The notes below the pieces were generated by a model. That model saw only the letters and a list, made by a program, of their open reading frames with translations, made no database searches and had not been told where the DNA came from. From assembly GCA_033782935.1 (NCBI GenBank), contig JAWQEG010000486.1, positions 1,550,001-1,614,000 on the forward strand: 64,000 nucleotides of DNA, written 5' to 3'. The stretch comes from Petrolisthes cinctipes (Eukaryota; Arthropoda; Malacostraca; Decapoda; Porcellanidae). Of this stretch, positions 26,684 through 36,651 are shown piece by piece (positions within the stretch are counted from its first letter, which is position 1; each line of letters begins with the position of its first letter). A program made the position numbers and the translations under genes.

Positions 26684-26860
26684 ATTTTCAGCTTGTTTTG
26701 GGCCTGAATTTTGAAAATACTCTAACACGGAGTAGGCATGTACAGATCGCTTCTGGGACCCCAAAATATCGAATTTTCGGGTGTTTAGGGCCAGAATTTG
26801 AGATATAAACAGGTACAGAAGATGCATGCACATATCGACTTTTGGGCACCTAAAAGATCG
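26684..26860 (+). repeat. Monomer class A exemplar (177 bp, long)
   Basis: Starts ATTTTCAGC and normally continues ATGTTTTGGGCCTG; this copy has CTTG. Diagnostic features are CTGAATTTTGAAAATAC, which breaks the dyad by one base, ATCGCTTC, ATATCGAATT, GTGTTTAGGGCCAG and GACTTTTGGGCACC. This copy has AAACAGGTAC where most have AAACGGGTAC, a variant shared by many A copies from here to 61 kb. Confidence 0.9.
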
Positions 26861-27008
26861 ATTTTCAGTATGTTTTTGGCCTGTATTTTGAAAATACTCT
26901 AACACGGAGTAGGCATGTACAGATACCTTCTGGGACCTCTAAATATCGAATTTTCGGGTGTTTTGGGACTGAATTTGAGATATCGATTTTTTGGCACCTA
27001 AAATGTCG
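26861..27008 (+). repeat. Monomer class B exemplar (148 bp, short)
   Basis: Starts ATTTTCAGTATGTTTTTGGCC. It has ATACCTTCTGGGACCTCTAAA in place of the ATCGCTTC-type block, and it reads GAGATATCGATTTTTTGGCACC where long monomers have 29 more bases. It ends CTAAAATGTCG. It closes the F-A-B half of the hexamer. Confidence 0.9.
26883..26897. other. 15-bp dyad in satellite monomer (G/C-ended form)
   Basis: GTATTTT-G-AAAATAC is a perfect inverted repeat with 7-bp arms around one base. The exemplar is in a class B monomer; classes D and E carry the same form. Class A has GAATTTTGAAAATAC, with one mismatched pair. Short AT-rich dyads are common in satellites and can extrude as cruciforms, but no such structure can be proved from sequence. 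Confidence 0.6.
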
Positions 27009-27030
27009 ATTTTTAGCATGTTTTTACCCT

Positions 27031-27045
27031 ATATTTTGAAAATAT
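27031..27045. other. 15-bp dyad in satellite monomer (A/T-ended form)
   Basis: ATATTTT-G-AAAATAT occurs at the same monomer position in class C, and also in class F. Relative to classes B, D and E, both outer bases differ, so the inverted repeat is intact in either form. Confidence 0.6.
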
Positions 27046-27122
27046 TCTAGCACTGTGTAGGCATGTACAGATTGCTTCTGGGACCCCAAAATATTGAATT
27101 TTCGGGTGTTTTGAGCCTGAAT

Positions 27123-27139
27123 TTGAGATATAAACGGGT
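27123..27139 (+). other. Weak CENP-B-box-like site in long monomers
   Basis: The 17 bases TTGAGATATAAACGGGT align with the mammalian CENP-B box consensus NTTCGNNNNANNCGGGN at 7 of its 9 fixed positions: the first T, the G, the A and all of CGGG match, while the second T and the C do not. The A-CGGG half lies in the 29 bp missing from classes B and E, so only long monomers carry it. A CENP-B-type protein in this organism is unknown, and chance resemblance is possible. Confidence 0.3.
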
Positions 27140-27184
27140 ACAGAAGATACATGCACATATTGACTTTGGGCATCTAAAATATCG

Positions 27185-27361
27185 ATTTTCAGCATGTTTT
27201 GGGCCAGTATTTTGAAAATACTCTAACACTGAGTAGGCATGTACAGATTGCTTCTTGGACCCCAAAATATTGAATTTTCGGGTGTTTTGAGCCTGAATTT
27301 GAGATATAAACGGGTACTGAAGATGCATGCACATATCGACTTTTGTGCACCTAAAAGATCG
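27185..27361 (+). repeat. Monomer class D exemplar (177 bp, long)
   Basis: Starts ATTTTCAGCATGTTTTGGGCC, then GTATTTTGAAAATAC and AACACTGAGTAGGCATG. Diagnostic features are GGGTACTGAAGATGCATGC (CTG instead of CAG) and CGACTTTTGTGCACC. It occupies the same position in the second half of the hexamer as class A in the first. Confidence 0.9.
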
Positions 27362-27509
27362 ATTTTCAGTATGTTTTGAGCATGTATTTTGAAAATACTC
27401 TAACACGGAGTAGGCATGTACAGATCGCTTCTGGGACCCCTAAATATCGAATTTTCGGGTGTTTTGGGACTGAATTTGAGATATCGACTTTTTGGCACCT
27501 AAATGATCG
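27362..27509 (+). repeat. Monomer class E exemplar (148 bp, short)
   Basis: Starts ATTTTCAGTATGTTTTGAGC and has ATCGCTTCTGGGACCCCTAAA. It shows the same 29-bp absence as class B (GAGATATCGACTTTTTGGC). It closes the C-D-E half of the hexamer. This copy ends AAATGATCG, an uncommon variant of AAAAGATCG that also precedes the neighbouring unit. Confidence 0.9.
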
Positions 27510-28511
27510 ATTTTTAGCATGTTTTTAGCCTATATTTTGAAAATATTCTAGCACTGAGTAGGCATGTACAGATTGCTTCTGGGACCCCAAAATATTGAAT
27601 TTTCGGGTGTTTTGAGCCTGAATTTGAGATATAAACGGGTACAGAAGATACATGCACATATTGACTTTGGGCACCAAAAATATCGATTTTCAGCTTGTTT
27701 TGGGCCTGAATTTTGAAAATACTCTAACACGGAGTAGGCATGTACAGATCGCTTCTGGGACCCCAAAATATCGAATTTTCGGGTGTTTAGGGCCAGAATT
27801 TGAGATATAAACAGGTACAGAAGATGCATGCACATATCGACTTTTGGGCACCTAAAAGATCGATTTTCAGTATGTTTTTGGCCTGTATTTTGAAAATACT
27901 CTAACACGGAGTAGGCATGTACAGATACCTTCTGGGACCTCTAAATATCGAATTTTCGGGTGTTTTGGGACTGAATTTGAGATATCGATTTTTTGGCACC
28001 TAAAATGTCGATTTTTAGCATGTTTTTACCCTATATTTTGAAAATATTCTAGCACTGTGTAGGCATGTACAGATTGCTTCTGGGACCCCAAAATATTGAA
28101 TTTTCGGGTGTTTTGAGCCTGAATTTGAGATATAAACGGGTACAGAAGATACATGCACATATTGACTTTGGGCATCTAAAATATCGATTTTCAGCATGTT
28201 TTGGGCCAGTATTTTGAAAATACTCTAACACTGAGTAGGCATGTACAGATTGCTTCTTGGACCCCAAAATATTGAATTTTCGGGTGTTTTGAGCCTGAAT
28301 TTGAGATATAAACGGGTACTGAAGATGCATGCACATATCGACTTTTGTGCACCTAAAAGATCGATTTTCAGTATGTTTTGAGCATGTATTTTGAAAATAC
28401 TCTAACACGGAGTAGGCATGTACAGATCGCTTCTGGGACCCCTAAATATCGAATTTTCGGGTGTTTTGGGACTGAATTTGAGATATCGACTTTTTGGCAC
28501 CTAAAAAATCG
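27510..28511 (+). repeat. Hexamer HOR unit, 1002 bp, recent duplicate
   Basis: Tandem copy at exactly +1002 of the preceding unit, sharing all of its private marks. The only difference I noticed is at the very end of E (AAAAAATCG against AAATGATCG). It is therefore one of the youngest duplications in the window. Downstream, the array switches to a different variant set. Confidence 0.9.
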
Positions 28512-29684
28512 ATTTTTAGCATGTTTTTAGCCTATATTTTGAAAAAATTCTAGCACTGTACAGATTGCTTCTGGGACCCCAAAATATTGAATTTTCGGTT
28601 GTTTTGAGCCTGAATTTGAGATATAAACGGGTACAGAAGATACATGCACATATTGACTTTGGGCACCAAAAATATCGATTTTCAGCATGTTTTGGGCCTG
28701 AATTTTGAAAATACTCTAACACGGAGTAGGCATGTACAGATCGCTTCTGGGACCTCAAAATATCGAATTTTCGGGTGTTTAGGGCCAGAATTTGAGATAT
28801 AAACGGGTACAGAAGATGCATGCACATATCGACTTTTGGGCACCTAAAAGATCGATTTTCAGTATGTTTTTGGCGTGTATTTTGAAAATACTCTAACACG
28901 GAGTAGGCATGTACAGATACCTTCTGGGACCTCTAAATATCGAATTTTCGGGTGTTTTGGGACTGAATTTGAGATATCGATTTTTTGGCACCTAAAATGT
29001 CGATTTTTAGCATGTTTTTAGCCTATATTTTGAAAATATTCTAGCACTGTGTAGGCATGTACAGATTGCTTCTGGGACCCCAAAATATTGAATTTTCGGG
29101 TGTTTTGAGCCAGAATTTGAGATATAAACGGGTACAGAAGATACATGCACAATATATATTGACTTTGGGCATCTAAAATATCGATTTTCAGCATGTTTTG
29201 GGCCTGTATTTTGAAAATACTCTAACACTGAGTAGGCATGTACAGATTGCTTCTGGGACCCCAAAATATTGAATTTTCAGGTGTTTTGAGCCTGAATTTG
29301 AGATATAAACCGGTACTGAAGATACATGCACATATTGACTTTGGGCACCAAAAATATCGATTTTCAGCATGTTTTGGGCCTGAATTTTGAAAATACTCTA
29401 ACACGGAGTAGGCATGTACAGATCGCTTCTGGGACCCCAAAATATCGAATTTTCGGGTGTTTAGGGCCAGATTTTGAGATATAAACGGGTACTGAAGATG
29501 CATGCACTTATCGACTTTTGGGCACCTAAAAGATCGATTTTCAGTATGTTTTTGGCCTGTATTTTGAAAATACTCTAACACGGAGTAGGCATGTACAGAT
29601 ACCTTCTGGGACCTCTAAATATCGAATTTTCGGGTGTTTTGGGACTGAATTTGATATATCGATTTTTTGGCACCTAAAATGTCG
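28512..29684 (+). repeat. 1173-bp segment related to 30187-31354
   Basis: Matches 30187-31354 (1168 bp) at +1675, falling to +1670 after a 5-bp insertion at about 29151 that only this copy has. It opens the domain-2 haplotype with CGGTTGTTTTGAGCC, GACCTCAAAATATCG, TTGGCGTGTATT and TTTCAGGTGTTTTGAG followed by AAACCGGTACTG. I saw none of these upstream of 28.5 kb. Confidence 0.82.
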
Positions 29685-32170
29685 ATTTTCAGCATGTTTT
29701 TAGCCTATATTTTGAAAATATTCTAGCACTGTGTAGGCATGTACAGATTGCTTCTGGGACCCCAAAATATTGAATTTTCGGGTGTTTTGAGCCTGAATTT
29801 GAGATATAAACGGGTACTGAAGATGCATGCACATATCGACTTTTGTGCACCTAAAAGATCGATTTTCATTATGTTTTGAGCATGTATTTTGAAAATACTC
29901 TAACTCGGAGTAGGCATGTACAGATCGCTTCTTGGACCCCAAAATATTGAATTTTCGGGTGTTTTGAGCCTGAATTTGAGATATAAACGGGTACTGAAGA
30001 TGCATGCACATATCGACTTTTGTGCACCTAAAAGATCGATTTTCAGTATGTTTTGAGCATGTATTTTGAAAATACTCTAACACGGAGTAGGCATGTACAG
30101 ATCGCTTCTGGGACCCCTAAATATCGAATTTTCGGGTGTTTTGGGACTGAATTTGAGATATCGACTTTTTGGCACCTAAAAGATCGATTTTTAGCATGTT
30201 TTTAGCCTATATTTTGAAAATATTCTAGCACTGTACAGATTGCTTCTGGGACCCCAAAATATTGAATTTTCGGTTGTTTTGAGCCTGAATTTGAGATATA
30301 AACGGGTACAGAAGATACATGCACATATTGACTTTGGGCACCAAAAATATCGATTTTCAGCATGTTTTGGGCCTGAATTTTGAAAATACTCTAACACGGA
30401 GTAGGCATGTACAGATCGCTTCTGGGACCTCAAAATATCGAATTTTCGGGTGTTTAGGGCCAGAATTTGAGATATAAACGGGTACAGAAGATGCATGCAC
30501 ATATCGACTTTTGGGCACCTAAAAGATCGATTTTCAGTATGTTTTTGGCGTGTATTTTTAAAATACTCTAACACGGAGTAGGCATGTACAGATACCTTCT
30601 GGGACCTCTAAATATCGAATTTTCGGGTGTTTTTGGACTGAATTTGAGATATCGATTTTTTGGCACCTAAAATGTCGATTTTTAGCATGTTTTTAGCCTA
30701 TATTTTGAAAATATTCTAGCACTGTGTAGGCATGTTCAGATTGCTTCTGGGACCCCAAAATATTGAATTTTCGGGTGTTTTGAGCCTGAATTTGAGATAT
30801 AAACGGGTACAGAAGATACATGCACATATTGACTTTGGGCATCTAAAATATCGATTTTCAGCATGTTTTGGGCCTGTATTTTGAAAATACTCTAACACTG
30901 AGTAGGCATGTACAGATTGCTTCTGGGACCCCAAAATATTGAATTTTCAGGTGTTTTGAGCCTGAATTTGAGATATAAACCGGTACTGAAGATACATGCA
31001 CATATTGACTTTGGGCACCAAAAATATCGATTTTCAGCATGTTTTGGGCCTGAATTTTGAAAATACTCTAACACGGAGTAGGCATGTACAGATCGCTTCT
31101 GGGACCCCAAAATATCGAATTTTCGGGTGTTTAGGGCCAGATTTTGAGATATAAACGGGTACAGAAGATGCATGCACATATCGACTTTTGGGCACCTAAA
31201 AGATCGATTTTCAGTATGTTTTTGGCCTGTATTTTGAAAATACTCTAACACGGAGTAGGCATGTACAGATACCTTCTGGGACCTCTAAATATCGAATTTT
31301 CGGGTGTTTTGGGACTGAATTTGAGATATCGATTTTTTGGCACCTAAAATGTCGATTTTCAGCATGTTTTTAGCCTATATTTTGAAAATATTCTAGCACT
31401 GGGTAGGCATGTACAGATTGCTTCTGGGACCCCAAAATATTGAATTTTCGGGTGTTTTGAGCCTGAATTTTAGATATAAACGGGTACTGAAGATGCATGC
31501 ACATATCGACTTTTGTGCACCTAAAAGATCGATTTTCAGTATGTTTTGAGCATGTATTTTGAAAATACTCTAACTCGGAGTAGGCATGTACAGATCGCTT
31601 CTGGGACCCCTAAATATCGAATTTTCGGGTGTTTTGGGACTGAAATTGAGATATCGACTTTTTTGCACCTAAAAGATCGATTTTTAGCATGTTTTTAGCC
31701 TATATTTTGAAAATATTCTAGCACTGTACAGATTGCTTCTGGGACCCCAAAATATTGAATTTTAGGGTGTTTTGAGCCTGAATTTGAGATATAAACGGGT
31801 ACAGAAGATACATGCACATATTGACTTTGGGCACCAAAAATATCGATTTTCAGCATTTTTTGGGCCTGAATTTTGAAAATACTCTAACACGGAGTAGGCA
31901 TGTACAGATCGCTTCTGGGACCCCAAAATATCGAATTTTCGGGTGTTTAGGGCCAGAATTTGAGATATAAACAGGTACAGAAGATGCATGCACATATCGA
32001 CTTTTGGGCACCTAAAAGATCGATTTTCAGTATGTTTTTGGCCTGTATTTTGAAAATACTCTAACACGGAGTAGGCATGTACAGATACCTTCTGGGACCT
32101 CTAAATATCGAATTTTCGGGTGTTTTGGGACTGAATTTGATATATCGATTTTTTGGCACCTAAAATGTCG
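29685..32170 (+). repeat. 2486-bp 15-mer HOR, copy 1
   Basis: Five trimers (about 15 monomers). The arithmetic is 5 x 501, minus two 10-bp deletions, plus one base from a C/D hybrid monomer. Private marks are TTTCATTATGTTTTGAGC, CTTCTTGGACC, CGGTTGTTTTG, GTTTTTGGACTG, AAACCGGTACTG, GCACTGGGTAGG, GAATTTTAGATATAAACGG and GAATTTTAGGGTG. The unit recurs at 32171 and 34166. Confidence 0.87.
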
Positions 32171-34165
32171 ATTTTCAGCATGTTTTTAGCCTATATTTTG
32201 AAAATATTCTAGCACTGTGTAGGCATGTACAGATTGCTTCTGGGACCCCAAAATATTGAATTTTCGGGTGTTTTGAGCCTGAATTTGAGATATAAACGGG
32301 TACTGAAGATGCATGCACATATCGACTTTTGTGCACCTAAAAGATCGATTTTCATTATGTTTTGAGCATGTATTTTGAAAATACTCTAACTCGGAGTAGG
32401 CATGTACAGATCGCTTCTTGGACCCCAAAATATTGAATTTTCGGGTGTTTTGAGCCTGAATTTGAGATATAAACGGGTACTGAAGATGCATGCACATATC
32501 GACTTTTGTGCACCTAAAAGATCGATTTTCAGTATGTTTTTGGCGTGTATTTTTAAAATACTCTAACACGGAGTAGGCATCTACAGATACCTTCTGGGAC
32601 CTCTAAATATCGAATTTTCGGGTGTTTTTGGACTGAATTTGAGATATCGATTTTTTGGCACCTAAAATGTCGATTTTTAGCATGTTTTTAGCCTATATTT
32701 TGAAAATATTCTAGCACTGTGTAGGCATGTACAGATTGCTTCTGGGACCCCAAAATATTGAATTTTCGGGTGTTTTGAGCCTGAATTTGAGATATAAACG
32801 GGTACAGAAGATACATGCACATATTGACTTTGGGCATCTAAAATATCGATTTTCAGCATGTTTTGGGCCTGTATTTTGAAAATACTCTAACACTGAGTAG
32901 GCATGTACAGATTGCTTCTGGGACCCCAAAATATTGAATTTTCAGGTGTTTTGAGCCTGAATTTGAGATATAAACCGGTACTGAAGATACATGCACATAT
33001 TGACTTTGGGCACCAAAAATATCGATTTTCAGCATGTTTTGGGCCTGAATTTTGAAAATACTCTAACACGGAGTAGGCATGTACAGATCGCTTCTGGGAC
33101 CCCAAAATATCGAATTTTCGGGTGTTTAGGGCCAGATTTTGAGATATAAACGGGTACAGAAGATGCATGCACATATCGACTTTTGGGCACCTAAAAGATC
33201 GATTTTCAGTATGTTTTTGGCCTGTATTTTGAAAATACTCTAACACGGAGTAGGCATGTACAGATACCTTCTGGGACCTCTAAATATCGAATTTTCGGGT
33301 GTTTTGGGACTGAATTTGAGATATCGATTTTTTGGCACCTAAAATGTCGATTTTCAGCATGTTTTTAGCCTATATTTTGAAAATATTCTAGCACTGGGTA
33401 GGCATGTACAGATTGCTTCTGGGACCCCAAAATATTGAATTTTCGGGTGTTTTGAGCCTGAATTTTAGATATAAACGGGTACTGAAGATGCATGCACATA
33501 TCGACTTTTGTGCACCTAAAAGATCGATTTTCAGTATGTTTTGAGCATGTATTTTGAAAATACTCTAACTCGGAGTAGGCATGTACAGATCGCTTCTGGG
33601 ACCCCTAAATATCGAATTTTCGGGTGTTTTGGGACTGAAATTGAGATATCGACTTTTTTGCACCTAAAAGATCGATTTTTAGCATGTTTTTAGCCTATAT
33701 TTTGAAAATATTCTAGCACTGTACAGATTGCTTCTGGGACCCCAAAATATTGAATTTTAGGGTGTTTTGAGCCTGAATTTGAGATATAAACGGGTACAGA
33801 AGATACATGCACATATTGACTTTGGGCACCAAAAATATCGATTTTCAGCATGTTTTGGGCCTGAATTTTGAAAATACTCTAACACGGAGTAGGCATGTAC
33901 AGATCGCTTCTGGGACCCCAAAATATCGAATTTTCGGGTGTTTAGGGCCAGAATTTGAGATATAAACAGGTACAGAAGATGCATGCACATATCGACTTTT
34001 GGGCACCTAAAAGATCGATTTTCAGTATGTTTTTGGCCTGTATTTTGAAAATACTCTAACACGGAGTAGGCATGTACAGATACCTTCTGGGACCTCTAAA
34101 TATCGAATTTTCGGGTGTTTTGGGACTGAATTTGATATATCGATTTTTTAGCACCTAAAATGTCG
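32171..34165 (+). repeat. 2486-bp HOR, copy 2, shortened to 1995 bp
   Basis: Same unit missing exactly one 491-bp trimer. Within 32186-32569 the low-coordinate part matches the 29.7-kb trimer and the high-coordinate end (TTTTTGGCGTGTATTTTTAAAATAC) matches the next trimer, so the two were fused by deletion at homologous positions. The rest follows copy 1 at +1995. Confidence 0.87.
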
Positions 34166-36651
34166 ATTTTCAGCATGTTTTTAGCCTATATTTTGAAAAT
34201 ATTCTAGCACTGTGTAGGCATGTACAGATTGCTTCTGGGACCCCAAAATATTGAATTTTCGGGTGTTTTGAGCCTGAATTTGAGATATAAACGGGTACTG
34301 AAGATGCATGCACATATCGACTTTTGTGCACCTAAAAGATCGATTTTCATTATGTTTTGAGCATGTATTTTGAAAATACTCTAACTCGGAGTAGGCATGT
34401 ACAGATCGCTTCTTGGACCCCAAAATATTGAATTTTCGGGTGTTTTGAGCCTGAATTTGAGATATAAACGGGTACTGAAGATGCATGCACATATCGACTT
34501 TTGTGCACCTAAAAGATCGATTTTCAGTATGTTTTGAGCATGTATTTTGAAAATACTCTAACACGGAGTAGGCATGTACAGATCGCTTCTGGGACCCCTA
34601 AATATCGAATTTTCGGGTGTTTTGGGACTGAATTTGAGATATCGACTTTTTGGCACCTAAAAGATCGATTTTTAGCATGCTTTTAGCCTATATTTTGAAA
34701 ATATTCTAGCACTGTACAGATTGCTTCTGGGACCCCAAAATATTGAATTTTCGGTTGTTTTGAGCCTGAATTTGAGATATAAACGGGTACAGAAGATACA
34801 TGCACATATTGACTTTGGGCACCAAAAATATCGATTTTCAGCATGTTTTGGGCCTGAATTTTGAAAATACTCTAACACGGAGTAGGCATGTACAGATCGC
34901 TTCTGGGACCTCAAAATATCGAATTTTCGGGTGTTTAGGGCCAGAATTTGAGATATAAACGGGTACAGAAGATGCATGCACATATCGACTTTTGGGCACC
35001 TAAAAGATCGATTTTCAGTATGTTTTTGGCGTGTATTTTTAAAATACTCTAACACGGAGTAGGCATGTACAGATACCTTCTGGGACCTCTAAATATCGAA
35101 TTTTCGGGTGTTTTTGGACTGAATTTGAGATATCGATTTTTTGGCACCTAAAATGTCGATTTTTAGCATGTTTTTAGCCTATATTTTGAAAATATTCTAG
35201 CACTGTGTAGGCATGTTCAGATTGCTTCTGGGACCCCAAAATATTGAATTTTCGGGTGTTTTGAGCCTGAATTTGAGATATAAACGGGTACAGAAGATAC
35301 ATGCACATATTGACTTTGGGCATCTAAAATATCGATTTTCAGCATGTTTTGGGCCTGTATTTTGAAAATACTCTAACACTGAGTAGGCATGTACAGATTG
35401 CTTCTGGGACCCCAAAATATTGAATTTTCAGGTGTTTTGAGCCTGAATTTGAGATATAAACCGGTACTGAAGATACATGCACATATTGACTTTGGGCACC
35501 AAAAATATCGATTTTCAGCATGTTTTGGGCCTGAATTTTGAAAATACTCTAACACGGAGTAGGCATGTACAGATCGCTTCTGGGACCCCAAAATATCGAA
35601 TTTTCGGGTGTTTAGGGCCAGATTTTGAGATATAAACGGGTACAGAAGATGCATGCACATATCGACTTTTGGGCACCTAAAAGATCGATTTTCAGTATGT
35701 TTTTGGCCTGTATTTTGAAAATACTCTAACACGGAGTAGGCATGTACAGATACCTTCTGGGACCTCTAAATATCGAATTTTCGGGTGTTTTGGGACTGAA
35801 TTTGAGATATCGATTTTTTGGCACCTAAAATGTCGATTTTCAGCATGTTTTTAGCCTATATTTTGAAAATATTCTAGCACTGGGTAGGCATGTACAGATT
35901 GCTTCTGGGACCCCAAAATATTGAATTTTCGGGTGTTTTGAGCCTGAATTTTAGATATAAACGGGTACTGAAGATGCATGCACATATCGACTTTTGTGCA
36001 CCTAAAAGATCGATTTTCAGTATGTTTTGAGCATGTATTTTGAAAATACTCTAACTCGGAGTAGGCATGTACAGATCGCTTCTGGGACCCCTAAATATCG
36101 AATTTTCGGGTGTTTTGGGACTGAAATTGAGATATCGACTTTTTTGCACCTAAAAGATCGATTTTTAGCATGTTTTTAGCCTATATTTTGAAAATATTCT
36201 AGCACTGTACAGATTGCTTCTGGGACCCCAAAATATTGAATTTTAGGGTGTTTTGAGCCTGAATTTGAGATATAAACGGGTACAGAAGATACATGCACAT
36301 ATTGACTTTGGGCACCAAAAATATCGATTTTCAGCATGTTTTGGGCCTGAATTTTGAAAATACTCTAACACGGAGTAGGCATGTACAGATCGCTTCTGGG
36401 ACCCCAAAATATCGAATTTTCGGGTGTTTAGGGCCAGAATTTGAGATATAAACAGGTACAGAAGATGCATGCACATATCGACTTTTGGGCACCTAAAAGA
36501 TCGATTTTCAGTATGTTTTTGGCCTGTATTTTGAAAATACTCTAACACGGAGTAGGCATGTACAGATACCTTCTGGGACCTCTAAATATCGAATTTTCGG
36601 GTGTTTTGGGACTGAATTTGATATATCGATTTTTTAGCACCTAAAATGTCG
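34166..36651 (+). repeat. 2486-bp HOR, copy 3
   Basis: Full-length unit collinear with copy 1 at +4481. It shares the second GTTCAGATTGC variant (30734 and 35215) with copy 1. TTTTTTAGCACC near 34145 and 36630 and AGCATGCTTTTAGCC near 34675 and 37161 are shared with the following unit only, so copies 3 and 4 are closest relatives. Confidence 0.87.

Larger units (their letters stand above)
27009..27184 (+). repeat. Monomer class C exemplar (176 bp, long)
   Basis: Starts ATTTTTAGCATGTTTTT and has ATATTTTGAAAATAT, CTAGCACTGTGTAGGCATG, ATTGCTTC, ATATTGAATT and CATATTGACTTTGGGCATC. It is the closest relative of class F, to be expected if the two trimer halves derive from one ancestral trimer. It ends CTAAAATATCG. 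Confidence 0.9.
26508..27509 (+). repeat. Hexamer HOR unit, 1002 bp (reference)
   Basis: Complete F-A-B-C-D-E unit with every monomer at full length (176+177+148+176+177+148). Private marks are CAGCTTGTTTTGG in A, GTTTTTACCCTAT in C, GGGCCAGTATTTTG and CTTCTTGGACC in D, and AAATGATCG at the end of E. The last sits at the end of E both in this unit and in the monomer just before it. Confidence 0.92.
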
